Below are positions 33,014-42,215 of a stretch of 64,000 nucleotides of DNA, in pieces; within the stretch, counting starts at the first letter, position 1, and the number at the start of each line of letters is the position of its first letter. The position numbers and the translations under genes are program-made. The notes under the pieces were generated by a model. That model was given only the letters and a program-made list of their open reading frames with translations. It was not told the origin of the DNA and searched no databases. Origin of the DNA: an uncultured Lachnospiraceae bacterium (GTDB lineage: Bacteria > Bacillota > Clostridia > Lachnospirales > Lachnospiraceae); assembly GCA_934351255.1 (NCBI GenBank), contig CAKRJH010000009.1, positions 1 to 64,000 on the forward strand, written 5' to 3'.

Positions 33014-35359
33014 CTACAGCTTCATCGTGAGCTGGATTCTCTGTTTCTTCAGATCTACACTCATCACCTTGACATCCACGACATCGCCGACACTGACCAC
33101 ATCGAGAGGATGCTTTACAAATCCCTTGCTGGACAGTTCGGAAATGTGTACCAGGCCGTCCTGATGGACTCCGATATCCACAAACGCCCCAAAATCAATG
33201 ACATTGCGGACGGTTCCCTTCAGGATCATGCCCTCCTTGAGATCCTTCATCTCCAGCACGTCGGTACGAAGGATCGGCTTTGGCATCTCCTCACGAGGAT
33301 CCCTGCCCGGCTTTTCGAGTTCTTTCATAATATCGATCAGTGTGATCTCACCCACGCCCAGCTCTGTGGCGAGGGCCTTTTTATCTTTGACACGGTCCTC
33401 CAGACCCAGAACCTTCCGGCCTGCTGCCGCATTCCCGTCTTTCCTGACATCATCTGACGGTGCCAGTTCCACGGCCTGTGTGCCAAACGCCTTGGCAAAC
33501 GCTGCGCCAAACGCCGAACTGGTATTCTTCACCACAAAGCCCTGCTGTTTCTTTTTCTTTGGCTGCTGTGGCTGCTTTCTGGCTGCCTGCTTCTTCTGAG
33601 CTTCGATGCGCTGTCCCAGCTCACGGACCTCCTCCATCGTCATGCCAAGTTTTTCCAGCAGAGCCTGCGCAGCCCCATAGGACTCCGGATGTACGCTGGT
33701 GGCATCCAGTGGATTATCTCCGCCCTGGATCCTCATGAAGCCCGCACACTGCTGATAGGCTTTCGGCCCCAGTTTGGCCACCTTCAGAAGCTGTCTGCGG
33801 TTCGTAAAACGTCCATTCTCCTCGCGGTATGCCACAATATTTTTGGCGATCGGCTTGGAGATTCCGGCAATGTGCTCCAGAAGGGATGCCGATGCGGTGT
33901 TGAGATCCACGCCGACTCTGTTTACACAGTCTTCTACCACGCCACTCAGGGTCTCGGACAGTTTTTTCTGGTTCATATCATGCTGGTACTGCCCCACACC
34001 AATGGACTGTGGATCGATCTTGACCAGTTCTGCCAGCGGATCCTGCAGTCTTCTTGCAATGGATGCCGCGCTTCGCTGTCCTACATCAAAGTTCGGGAAC
34101 TCCTCCGTGGCCAGCTTGCTGGCAGAATACACTGATGCTCCGGCCTCATTAACAATAATATACTGCACCGGCTCATCAATTTCCTTGAGCATCTGGGCAA
34201 TGATCTGCTCAGACTCGCGGGATGCGGTTCCGTTACCCACTGAGATCAATGAAATGCCATACTGTTTGATCATCTTTTTGACGGTCGCCTTTGTGGCTTC
34301 CACCTTATTCTGCGGCTGGGTCGGATATACCACCGTTGTCGCAAGCACCTTTCCTGTCGGATCGACCACGGCCAGTTTGCAGCCGGTACGGAATGCCGGA
34401 TCCCAGCCAAGAACCGTCTTGCCTGCAATCGGAGGCTGCATCAGAAGCTGCTCCAGGTTTTTTCCAAACACACGGATTGCGCCATCCTGTGCCTTCTCGG
34501 TGAGTTCACTTCGCACCTCTCGCTCGATCGCCGGTGCGATCAGTCTCTTATAGCTGTCCTGTACGGCAGCTATAAGAGCCGGGCCGGTGTATGCATTGTC
34601 CGATGTGATCGTCATCTTTTCCAGATATTGCAGGATCCGGTCTTCCGGTGCCTCCAGACGGATCACCAGAAATTTCTCCGCCTCGCCGCGGTTCAATGCC
34701 AGCACTCGGTGACCCGCGATCTGGGACACCTTCTCCTGAAATGCATAATACATCTCATAGACGGACTGAAGCTTCTCATCTTTGGCCTCGGACCGGATCA
34801 CGCCCTCTTCCATGGTAATCTTTCGTATATAGGTGCGGTACTGCGCATTGTCTGAAATCATCTCTGCAATGATATCCTGCGCCCCCGCAATGGCATCTTC
34901 TGCCGTCTTCACGTCCTTTTCTTCACTGACATAGCCCTGCGCCGCGGCCTCTAACGGTCCGGTGAGGTTCTGCTCCAGGATCAGATCCGCCAATCCTTCC
35001 AGTCCCTTCTCCCGGGCAATCGTCGCTCTCGTCCTTCTCTTTGGACGATATGGACGGTACAGATCATCGACCAGCACCTGTGTCTGTGCCTCCAGAATCT
35101 GTTTCTTCAATTCCTCTGTCAGTTTGCCCTGTTCCTCAATACTTGCCAGAACCTGTTCTTTCTTGTCCTGCAGGTTGCGCAGATACGTCAGTCTCTCCGA
35201 GAGATTTCTAAGCTGCTCATCATTCAGGGTGCCATGAGCTTCCTTTCGATACCGGGCGATAAACGGAATGGTATTGCCCTCATCGATCAGTTTGATGACC
35301 GCCTCCACCTGCCAGGTCTTGATGTTCAATTCCTGTGCAATCTGTTCTTCTATCTTCAT
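33014..35359 (-). CDS. tex: Tex-family RNA-binding transcription accessory protein
   Basis: Tex (YhgF) protein, 781 residues. The order is the N-terminal helical domain, a YqgF/RNase H-like domain (VLGWDPAFRTGCKLAVVD), the paired helix-hairpin-helix region (VGVDLNTASASLLEHIAGIS), and a C-terminal S1 RNA-binding domain (GMILKGTVRNVIDFGAFVDIGV). A lysine- and glutamine-rich insert of about 65 residues (roughly 590-655, with QPQQPKKKKQQ) lies just before the LEDRVKDKKALATELGVG segment and is not part of the usual core. Tex proteins influence transcription elongation and ribosome-related stress responses. It opens the run that continues into the sulfate genes with only a 16-base gap. Confidence 0.95.
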   Translation of the reverse strand: MKIEEQIAQELNIKTWQVEAVIKLIDEGNTIPFIARYRKEAHGTLNDEQLRNLSERLTYLRNLQDKKEQVLASIEEQGKLTEELKKQILEAQTQVLVDDLYRPYRPKRRTRATIAREKGLEGLADLILEQNLTGPLEAAAQGYVSEEKDVKTAEDAIAGAQDIIAEMISDNAQYRTYIRKITMEEGVIRSEAKDEKLQSVYEMYYAFQEKVSQIAGHRVLALNRGEAEKFLVIRLEAPEDRILQYLEKMTITSDNAYTGPALIAAVQDSYKRLIAPAIEREVRSELTEKAQDGAIRVFGKNLEQLLMQPPIAGKTVLGWDPAFRTGCKLAVVDPTGKVLATTVVYPTQPQNKVEATKATVKKMIKQYGISLISVGNGTASRESEQIIAQMLKEIDEPVQYIIVNEAGASVYSASKLATEEFPNFDVGQRSAASIARRLQDPLAELVKIDPQSIGVGQYQHDMNQKKLSETLSGVVEDCVNRVGVDLNTASASLLEHIAGISKPIAKNIVAYREENGRFTNRRQLLKVAKLGPKAYQQCAGFMRIQGGDNPLDATSVHPESYGAAQALLEKLGMTMEEVRELGQRIEAQKKQAARKQPQQPKKKKQQGFVVKNTSSAFGAAFAKAFGTQAVELAPSDDVRKDGNAAAGRKVLGLEDRVKDKKALATELGVGEITLIDIMKELEKPGRDPREEMPKPILRTDVLEMKDLKEGMILKGTVRNVIDFGAFVDIGVHQDGLVHISELSSKGFVKHPLDVVSVGDVVDVKVMSVDLKKQRIQLTMKL

Positions 35360-35383
35360 CTTTTATATTTCCTCATAAACCTG

Positions 35384-35421
35384 AAAACCGGGGAAATGGC
35401 TCTACTACCATCTCCCCGGTA
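35384..35421 (-). terminator. Terminator after hom
   Basis: Stem ACCGGGGAGATGG / CCATTTCCCCGGT with one mismatch and an eight-base loop, then TTTT on the minus strand. It separates hom from tex. Confidence 0.85.
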
Positions 35422-35452
35422 TATCGCGCCAACAACTGTCTGATCCGGTCAC

Positions 35453-36667
35453 TTACTGTGCGATACGGATCATATTGATCACGCCGCCCACACTCTGGGC
35501 CGCCTCTGCATATTCCCGCTCCGTCATCTCATCGGTCAGAAATGCATACTCATCGGTAAATCCCGGTTCTACAGGTGTAACACGGCCAAATGCCTGAGTT
35601 ACCTGCTGTGCTCTGTCTGCTGCAGATCCTGAAATACGTACGAAGAATCTGTGAACCATGTCCTCGTATGCCACCAGATCTAACTTCTCCTCAGACCAGA
35701 TCTGAGGAATGTTCTCTGATGCGTGCTTTGCACAGTCCATCACATCGGAAACCACAGCACTGGCGGTCGCCAGTTTTCCGGCTCCCTGTCCAAAGAACAT
35801 CACATCGCCGACCATATTGCCGGTCACCATGATGGCATTGAACACGCCATCCACATTGTATAAAGGATGTCCCTTCTTTACCAGCTGTGGTGCTACCATA
35901 GCGCTGACCTTATCGCCCACCTTGCGGCTCGTACCAAAGATCTTAACCTTGGCTCCCAGGGACTTTGCGTATGTGATATCACGATCTGAAATCTTTGTGA
36001 TACCCTCTGTATAAATATCCTCGAAATCAAGCTGCTTGCCATAGGCAAGGGATGTCAGGATCGCAATCTTACGGCAGGCATCATGTCCCTCGATATCTGC
36101 AGTCGGATCTTTCTCGGCATAGCCAAGATCCTGCGCTTCCTTTAACACGCTCTCAAAATCAGAACCCTTCTCTGTCATCTCTGTGAGGATATAGTTGGTC
36201 GTACCATTCAGGATACCTGAAATTCCTACGATCTCATCCGGAGCAAGAGCGGTCTGCAGTGGCCGGATGATCGGAATGCCTCCGCCAACGCTGGCCTCAA
36301 ACAGGAAACTTACCTGATGCTCCTTTGCGATCTGTAAAAGTTCTGTGGCATGGTCTGCCACCAACGCCTTGTTGGACGTACATACATGCTTGCCGGCCTC
36401 CAGGGATGCCTTGACAAACTCATAGGCAGGATGGATTCCTCCCATGGTCTCTACCACAACATCTACCTCATCGTCGGTTACCACTTCCTGAAAATCATGT
36501 ACCAGATACTTTTCCACGATGTCTCCCGGGAAATCTCTGAGATCCAGTACGGACTTTACCTCTACTTCCTGACCGACACGCTGTGTGATCAGCTCCTTAT
36601 TCTCCAGCAGAATTTCCACTACGCCGGAACCAACGGTACCGTATCCTAATACGCTTACTTTAATCAT
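35453..36667 (-). CDS. hom: Homoserine dehydrogenase
   Basis: Reduces aspartate semialdehyde to homoserine, the branch point to threonine and methionine. 404 residues. The NAD(P)-binding start is VSVLGYGTVGSGVVEIL. Catalytic-domain motifs are GGGIPIIRPL, SGILNGTTNYILTEM and GYAEKDPTADIEGHDACRKIAILTS, including the Glu and Lys of the active site. About 75 residues after the catalytic core form an ACT-like regulatory region (HRFFVRISG onward) that is a little short. GAAGGAGAG precedes the ATG. It follows prfB by 24 bases and ends at a terminator, so it is the last gene of secA-prfB-hom. Confidence 0.96.
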   Translation of the reverse strand: MIKVSVLGYGTVGSGVVEILLENKELITQRVGQEVEVKSVLDLRDFPGDIVEKYLVHDFQEVVTDDEVDVVVETMGGIHPAYEFVKASLEAGKHVCTSNKALVADHATELLQIAKEHQVSFLFEASVGGGIPIIRPLQTALAPDEIVGISGILNGTTNYILTEMTEKGSDFESVLKEAQDLGYAEKDPTADIEGHDACRKIAILTSLAYGKQLDFEDIYTEGITKISDRDITYAKSLGAKVKIFGTSRKVGDKVSAMVAPQLVKKGHPLYNVDGVFNAIMVTGNMVGDVMFFGQGAGKLATASAVVSDVMDCAKHASENIPQIWSEEKLDLVAYEDMVHRFFVRISGSAADRAQQVTQAFGRVTPVEPGFTDEYAFLTDEMTEREYAEAAQSVGGVINMIRIAQ

Positions 36668-36691
36668 GCCTTTCTCTCCTTCATCATTTGC

Positions 36692-37796
36692 TTACTTGGA
36701 AATCCATGACAGATAGGCATTGATAAACGGATCGATATTGCCATCCATCACGCCCTGTACATTGGACACTTCCTGATTCGTCCGGTGATCTTTGACCATC
36801 GTATATGGCTGCATAACATACGAACGGATCTGGCTGCCCCAGCCAATCTCTTTGGATTCTCCACGGATGCCGTCTGCCTTAGCCTGCTGTTCCTGCTGTT
36901 TGAGGATAAACAGCTTGGCTTTGAGCATCTGCATCGCCTTGTCTTTGTTCATATGCTGCGATCTCTCATTCTGACACTGTACCACGATCCCCGTCGGAAA
37001 ATGCGTGATACGGATCGCAGACGAGGTCTTGTTGATGTGCTGTCCACCGGCTCCGCTGGAACGGTAAGTATCAATCCGGATATCGTCATCATTGATCTCG
37101 ATGTCCACATCCTCCTCGATATCCGGCATTACATCACAGGACACAAACGACGTCTGTCTCTTACCTGCTGCATTGAACGGGGAAATGCGCACCAGACGGT
37201 GTACCCCATGCTCTGATTTCAGATAACCGTAGGCATTCACGCCGTTGATCTGGAGCGTCACGGACTTGTAGCCTGCCTCATCTCCATCCAGAAAGTCCAG
37301 CATCTCCACGGAAAATCCCTTCTTTTCCGCCCACCTCTGATACATTCTGCAAAGCATGCTGGCCCAGTCGCAGCTCTCGGTACCGCCGGCACCGGCATGC
37401 AGGGTCAGGATGGCATTGTCACGGTCATATTCTCCGGACAGCAGCGTCTCGATGCGAAGCGCCTCATACTCCTGTTCAAACGATTCCAGAGTCTGGGAGA
37501 TCTCCTCCACCATCGCGGAATCATTTTCCTCCTCGGCGATCTCTATCAGCATCAGCATGTCTTCCCGGTCGGTCACCAGCTTCTCATAGCGCTCGATAAC
37601 CTCTTTTAATTTCTTGCTTTCCTGCACGATGGCTGTGGATTTTTCCGGGTCTTCCCAGAAGCCCGGATCCTCCATCGTCATATCAAGTTCTTCAACCCGC
37701 TGTTTCTTTCCAGTCAGGTCAAAGTTGATTCCCCATTTCAAGCAGTGGCGTCTCGTATCCATTCAATGTCTGTCGCATGGAATCGAACTCTACCAT
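36692..37796 (-). CDS. prfB: Peptide chain release factor 2 (with programmed +1 frameshift)
   Basis: RF2, which ends translation at UGA and UAA. The gene starts at the ATG at 37796 behind AGAGGTGA and is read for 25 codons to an in-frame UGA (37721-37719) in the classic slippery site CTT TGA C. Ribosomes must shift +1 over CTT to continue at GAC (37720), giving about 367 residues. A GGGG stretch a few bases before CTT can act as the internal Shine-Dalgarno stimulator. The body has the UGA-recognising SPF motif (RISPFNAAG) and the catalytic GGQ loop in SSGAGGQHINKT. Low RF2 allows the shift, so the gene regulates itself. It lies 63 bases after secA. Confidence 0.96.
37719..37724 (-). promoter_or_regulatory. 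RF2 frameshift site
   Basis: CTT followed by the in-frame stop TGA and then C. Frame before the site is set by the ATG at 37796 (25 codons), and the long downstream frame is +1 to it. Confidence 0.9.
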
Positions 37797-37859
37797 CTTA
37801 CTCACCTCTTTCTGAAGTTATTTTATTGGATATTCTGTCGTTGATCGTATGATCTGTGA

Positions 37860-40424
37860 TTAATATTTTCTGCCACAGCACTGCTTATACTTCTTTCCAC
37901 TTCCGCATGGACATGGATCGTTTGGCTGTACTTTCTTTTCCTTGCGGCGCTTTGGCTCCTTCGTAGCTGTCTCATCCTTGTTCGTGCCGGTCACCTTGGC
38001 TACCTGCTCACGCTCCACATGCTGCTCAATCTTGATATGAGTCAGAGCCTTCACCGTATCCTCGGTAATCGCATCGATCATGGAATCAAACATGTCAAAA
38101 CCTGCAAATTTGTATTCGACAACCGGATCTCTCTGGCCATATGCCTGCAGGCCGATACCATCACGCAGCTGATCCATATCATCGATATGATCCATCCACT
38201 TGCGGTCGATCACTTTCAGCAGGATAATACGCTCTACCTCTCTGAGCTGTTCCACATCCGGGAACTCTGCTTCTTTGGCTTCGTACAGAGCAGTAGCCTC
38301 CTCTTTCAGGCGCTGTGTCAGATCCTCTCTGCGGTCACCCTCCAGTTCCTCTTTACTCAGATGGATGCGCTGCAATGGAATGATCGGAATCAGCAGGTTA
38401 TTCAGCTCCTGAAGATCCCAGTCCTCCGGAGACTGATCTGCACCGATCACTGAATTGACGCAGGCTTCCACCTCGTCTCCGATCATCTTGTAAACGGTGT
38501 CACGCATACTCTCGCCGTCCAGAACCTTGCGGCGCTCTGCATAGATCACTTCTCTCTGCTCGTTGTTGATCTGGTCAAACTCTAACAGATTCTTACGAAT
38601 ACCAAAGTTGTTGCCCTCGATCTTCTTCTGCGCACTCTCAATAGCCTTGGAAAGCATCTTATGCTGTACCTGCTCTCCATCCGGCAGTGCATCAAACACA
38701 CTCATGATACGCTCTGATCCAAACAGACGCATCAGATCATCTTCCAGGGAAATATAGAAACGGGACTCACCCGGATCCCCCTGACGTCCGGCACGTCCAC
38801 GGAGCTGATTGTCAATACGGCGGGATTCATGGCGCTCTGTACCGATGATCTTGAGGCCACCAAGTTCCTTGACCCCTTCGCCCAGTTTGATATCGGTACC
38901 ACGGCCGGCCATGTTCGTTGCGATCGTCACAGCGCCCATCTGTCCGGCATCTGCGATGATCTCTGCCTCGAGTTCATGGAACTTCGCATTCAGTACCTTG
39001 TGAGGGATGCCCTTCTTGGTCAGCATACGGCTCAGCATCTCGGATGTCTCGATCGTGATCGTACCCACCAGAACAGGCTGTCCTTTTTCGTGGGATTCGA
39101 TAATATCGCGGACCACCGCATCAAACTTCTCCGCCTTGGACTTGTATACCACATCCTCATGATCAATACGCGCGATCGGAAGATTCGTCGGAACCTCGAC
39201 TACGTCCATTCCATAGATCTCACGGAACTCTTTTTCCTCGGTCAGTGCGGTACCAGTCATACCGCTCTTCTTGTCGTATTTATTAAAGAAGTTCTGGAAG
39301 GTGATGGTCGCCAGTGTCTTGCTCTCGCGCTTCACCTTCACATGCTCCTTTGCCTCGATCGCCTGATGCAGACCGTCTGAGAAACGGCGTCCCGGCATGA
39401 TACGTCCCGTAAACTCATCGACGATCAGGATCTCATCGTTATTGACTACATAATCCTTATCCTTCTGCATCAGGGAATGTGCACGAAGGGCAAGATTGAT
39501 ATTGTGCTGTAATTCCAGGTTATCCGGATCTGCGAGGTTCTCCACACTGAAGAAACGCTCTGCCTTTCGGACACCCTCCTCGGTCAGGTTGACATTCTTG
39601 TCTTTCTCATCAACCACGTAATCACCGGTCTCCTCAATGTCCTCATTCATGATAATGTCCATCTTGGAAAGGTCTTTCTGGGTACCACGGGTCAACTGCT
39701 TGACAAAAATATCACATGCTTCATACAGTTTGGTGGATTTGCCGCTCTGACCGGAAATGATCAGAGGAGTACGTGCCTCATCGATCAATACGGAATCGAC
39801 CTCATCGATGATCGCATAATGCAAATCTCTCTGTACCATGTCTTCCTTGTAGATGACCATGTTATCTCTCAGATAATCAAATCCCAGCTCATTGTTCGTT
39901 GCATAGGTGATATCACAGTTGTAAGCAGCTCTTCTCTCGTCATTGTCCATGTTGTTTAAGATGACGCCGACAGTAAGACCCAGGAACTCATGAACCTGCC
40001 CCATCCACTCCGCATCACGCTTTGCAAGATAGTCATTGACTGTGACAATATGAACGCCCTTTCCTTCCAGTGCATTCAGATATGCAGGAAGGGTAGAAAC
40101 CAGGGTCTTACCTTCACCGGTACGCATCTCTGTGATACGTCCCTGATGCAGGATAATACCACCAAGAAGCTGTACGCGGTAATGTCTCATCCCAAGAACG
40201 CGGGTAGCGGCCTCACGAACAGTGGCATATGCTTCAACCAGCAGGTCATCCAGTGTCTCTCCCTGCGCCAGACGCTCCTTGAACTCGGCTGTCTTGCCTT
40301 TCAGTTGCTCATCGCTCAAAGCTTCGTATTCCGGCTGCAGTGCCTCAATCTTATCTGCAAGATGTGAGATACGCTTTACCTCGTGTTCACTGTGTGTTCC
40401 AAACACCTTACTAAATAAATTCAT
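37860..40424 (-). CDS. secA: Protein translocase ATPase SecA
   Basis: Motor of the Sec export pathway, about 854 residues. DEAD-motor parts are MRTGEGKTLVSTLPAYL (Walker A), VDEVDSVLIDEARTPLIISG and the second motor domain with MAGRGTDIKLGEGV. A preprotein cross-linking domain is between them. The last 22 residues form the zinc-binding SEC-C motif with CPCGSGKKYKQCC, which contacts SecB-like partners or ribosomes. The ATG at 40424 has GGGGAT ahead and gives the usual MNLFSKVFG start. A promoter at 40515-40543 drives secA-prfB-hom. The partner SecDF-YajC genes are at the far right of the window. Confidence 0.97.
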   Translation of the reverse strand: MNLFSKVFGTHSEHEVKRISHLADKIEALQPEYEALSDEQLKGKTAEFKERLAQGETLDDLLVEAYATVREAATRVLGMRHYRVQLLGGIILHQGRITEMRTGEGKTLVSTLPAYLNALEGKGVHIVTVNDYLAKRDAEWMGQVHEFLGLTVGVILNNMDNDERRAAYNCDITYATNNELGFDYLRDNMVIYKEDMVQRDLHYAIIDEVDSVLIDEARTPLIISGQSGKSTKLYEACDIFVKQLTRGTQKDLSKMDIIMNEDIEETGDYVVDEKDKNVNLTEEGVRKAERFFSVENLADPDNLELQHNINLALRAHSLMQKDKDYVVNNDEILIVDEFTGRIMPGRRFSDGLHQAIEAKEHVKVKRESKTLATITFQNFFNKYDKKSGMTGTALTEEKEFREIYGMDVVEVPTNLPIARIDHEDVVYKSKAEKFDAVVRDIIESHEKGQPVLVGTITIETSEMLSRMLTKKGIPHKVLNAKFHELEAEIIADAGQMGAVTIATNMAGRGTDIKLGEGVKELGGLKIIGTERHESRRIDNQLRGRAGRQGDPGESRFYISLEDDLMRLFGSERIMSVFDALPDGEQVQHKMLSKAIESAQKKIEGNNFGIRKNLLEFDQINNEQREVIYAERRKVLDGESMRDTVYKMIGDEVEACVNSVIGADQSPEDWDLQELNNLLIPIIPLQRIHLSKEELEGDRREDLTQRLKEEATALYEAKEAEFPDVEQLREVERIILLKVIDRKWMDHIDDMDQLRDGIGLQAYGQRDPVVEYKFAGFDMFDSMIDAITEDTVKALTHIKIEQHVEREQVAKVTGTNKDETATKEPKRRKEKKVQPNDPCPCGSGKKYKQCCGRKY

Positions 40425-40514
40425 ATTTATCCCCATTCCCGTGCGCGGATTTTCTCGGTTCATGGCTTGGCGCACGTTCATAAGCCATCTCCTGTTTATA
40501 GGAAACCATCATTT

Positions 40515-40543
40515 AGTATAGCATTAAGCCGCCCGCTAATCAA
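40515..40543 (-). promoter_or_regulatory. Promoter for secA
   Basis: -35 TTGATT and -10 TATACT with 17 bases between on the minus strand, about 90 bases before the secA ATG. Confidence 0.6.
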
Positions 40544-40636
40544 CCGGTTCCAAAAATTTCATATTTTATACATAAATGGTCAAAACCTTCATTTTCCTGC
40601 TTACCACCACATTTCGAACATTGTCGTATCACACAC

Positions 40637-40672
40637 AAAAAGAGGATCATCCCCCATAGATGATCCTCTTTG
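40637..40672 (-). terminator. Terminator after hpf
   Basis: Twelve-base perfect stem AAGAGGATCATC / GATGATCCTCTT with a seven-base loop and TTTTT on the minus strand. Confidence 0.9.
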
Positions 40673-40733
40673 AAACTTGTCTGTAAACCATATCACGAAT
40701 CGAATCGTTCTGATCCTCTCCTAAAGAGCCGCC

Positions 40734-41261
40734 CTAAAACTCAGGCTCAATCAGACCAAATGTGTTGCCCTTTCTTTTATATACAACGTTCACTTCGTCT
40801 GTCACCGCATTGCGGAATACATAGAAACTGTGACCCAGCAGATCCATCTGGATGCATGCCTCTTCCGGATCCATCGGCTTCATGGCAAAACGCTTGGAGC
40901 GGATGATCTGGATCTCCTCGTCATCCGGAATCTCTTCCTCAACAAACGCCTTGCTCAAGCTGACTGCTGACTGCTGTGAATCCACAATCTTGTTCTTGTA
41001 TTTGCGAAGCTGACGCTCGATAATCTCCTCTACCAGGTCAATGGATACATACATATCATTGCTGACCTGCTCTGCACGAACAATGTTTCCTTTCATAGGA
41101 ATCGTAATCTCGATCTTCTGTCTCTCCTTCTCTACACTGAGAGTAACCTGTACCTCTGTCTCCGGAGTAAAGTAACGCTCCAGTTTTCCAATCTTCTCGT
41201 ACACGGCATCTCTCAGACCATCGGTTACGTCGATATTCTTACCACTGATAATGTACTGCAT
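40734..41261 (-). CDS. hpf: Long-form ribosome hibernation promoting factor
   Basis: Long HPF, about 175 residues, which pairs 70S ribosomes into inactive 100S dimers in stationary phase. The N-terminal S30AE domain (1-100) starts YIISGKNIDVTDGLRDAVYEKIGKLERYF. A linker of about 20 residues leads to the C-terminal dimerisation domain with IIRSKRFAMKPMDPEEACIQMDLLGHSFYVFRN. The ATG at 41261 has AGGAG nine bases ahead; the upstream TTG is less likely. A very good promoter and its own terminator make it a single-gene unit. The long region upstream holds DnaA and Spo0A boxes. Confidence 0.96.
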   Translation of the reverse strand: MQYIISGKNIDVTDGLRDAVYEKIGKLERYFTPETEVQVTLSVEKERQKIEITIPMKGNIVRAEQVSNDMYVSIDLVEEIIERQLRKYKNKIVDSQQSAVSLSKAFVEEEIPDDEEIQIIRSKRFAMKPMDPEEACIQMDLLGHSFYVFRNAVTDEVNVVYKRKGNTFGLIEPEF

Positions 41262-41293
41262 GATTATCAACTCCTTTGCTATATGTTATCCCT

Positions 41294-41322
41294 ATTATAC
41301 CCCACCCCGGAGGTCTTTTCAA
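41294..41322 (-). promoter_or_regulatory. Promoter for hpf
   Basis: -35 TTGAAA and perfect -10 TATAAT with 17 bases between on the minus strand, about 33 bases before the hpf ATG. Confidence 0.75.
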
Positions 41323-41485
41323 GAAAAACTGCACAATTTTATTCTCATTTTTTTGTATTTGTTGGACATTTTTCATGTCAATCCCTTTTTCAAACTTTTT
41401 TCTCACTTTGGTCATTTTTTCTTTTTTTCACAAAACATAGTTTCGTTCGACCATTTTTCACTTTTGAAAACAGACGTCATATCAT

Positions 41486-41604
41486 AGTGGATAATGTGGA
41501 TAATTTCGTGTATAACTCCATTTTTGGCATTTTTTGCCATTACAGATTGTGGATAATCGTTTCACTTATTCACAAAGGAGTCGACATTTGTCGAATCATC
41601 CACA
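41486..41604. other. Cluster of DnaA boxes and Spo0A boxes
   Basis: The hpf-ridA gap (about 465 bases) has no gene. Exact DnaA boxes (TTATNCACA or its complement) are at 41495-41503, 41548-41556 and 41566-41574. One-mismatch copies are at 41486-41494 and 41507-41515, and TCATCCACA is at 41596-41604. TCGACATTTGTCGA (41581-41594) is a perfect inverted repeat, and with the next A it contains TGTCGAA, the Spo0A box core. Long T- and A-rich tracts flank the cluster. Sites for both proteins together are known at the Bacillus origin. No dnaA or dnaN gene is here, so this is more likely a regulatory or DnaA-titrating site. Confidence 0.5.
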
Positions 41605-41655
41605 TTTTGTTTTTGTGAATATTACACAAATTTTACAAATGTCAACAAATTTTTA

Positions 41656-41690
41656 TAAAAAAATGTTGTCTGACAATTCAGACAACATTC
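41656..41690 (-). terminator. Terminator after ridA
   Basis: Eleven-base perfect stem AATGTTGTCTG / CAGACAACATT with a six-base loop, followed by seven T on the minus strand. Confidence 0.9.
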
Positions 41691-41726
41691 CTTTTGGTTC
41701 TGTCTATTCGACTGTGTAATCTGAGC

Positions 41727-42104
41727 TTAGCACTCGACAATCGCTTCCACTTCGATTGCGACATCCTTTGGAAGTCTTGCCACCTGTACACAGGATCTGG
41801 CCGGATACGGCTCCTCAAAGTACTCAGCATAGACTTCATTGATCGCACCAAACTGCTCCATATCGGAGATAAACACCGTAGTCTTGATCACCTTATCCAT
41901 GGAAGCGCCCGCCTCCTCGATCAGATTCTTCAGGTTGGAAAATGCCTGTGCAGCCTGCTGCGCAGCCGTTCCTGTCACCAGTTCACCGGTCGCCGGATCG
42001 ATCGGAATTACCCCGGAAGTATACAAAATACCATTCACCTCGATGGCCTGGGAATATGGTCCGATTGCTGCCGGAGCCTTGTCTGTAGAAATTACTTTCT
42101 TCAT
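41727..42104 (-). CDS. ridA: Reactive intermediate deaminase RidA
   Basis: RidA/YjgF/YER057c family enzyme, about 125 residues, which hydrolyses the enamine and imine by-products of PLP enzymes such as threonine dehydratase. It forms trimers. Typical segments are APAAIGPYSQAIEV at the start, LYTSGVIPIDPATGEL, and the C-terminal PARSCVQVARLPKDVAIEVEAIV with the substrate-binding Arg and Glu. The ATG at 42104 has GAGGAGG nine bases ahead. It is a single gene with its own promoter, divergent from cvfB, and its own terminator. Confidence 0.95.
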   Translation of the reverse strand: MKKVISTDKAPAAIGPYSQAIEVNGILYTSGVIPIDPATGELVTGTAAQQAAQAFSNLKNLIEEAGASMDKVIKTTVFISDMEQFGAINEVYAEYFEEPYPARSCVQVARLPKDVAIEVEAIVEC

Positions 42105-42143
42105 TATCGTCTTCCTCCTCATCATTTTGGTTACTTTTCCCTA

Positions 42144-42172
42144 AATATAGCACCTTTTTTTCTGCGCCGCAA
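42144..42172 (-). promoter_or_regulatory. Promoter for ridA
   Basis: -35 TTGCGG and -10 TATATT with 17 bases between on the minus strand. A plus-strand TATAAT at 42178-42183 for cvfB lies beside it, so the two genes share a divergent control region. Confidence 0.5.
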
Positions 42173-42215
42173 TATATTATAATAGGGTAAAACTTACATA
42201 AGATTGGAGATTATC

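Noticed and set aside
36692..37762. prfB as a plain 356-residue gene starting at 37762
   Set aside because: That start gives unrelated first residues and no ribosome binding site; the frameshifted reading from 37796 restores a normal RF2 N-terminus.
41486..41604. Main chromosomal origin (oriC)
   Set aside because: dnaA, dnaN, recF, rpmH and gyrase genes are all absent, and genes on both sides run in the same direction, so a switch of replication direction is not indicated.
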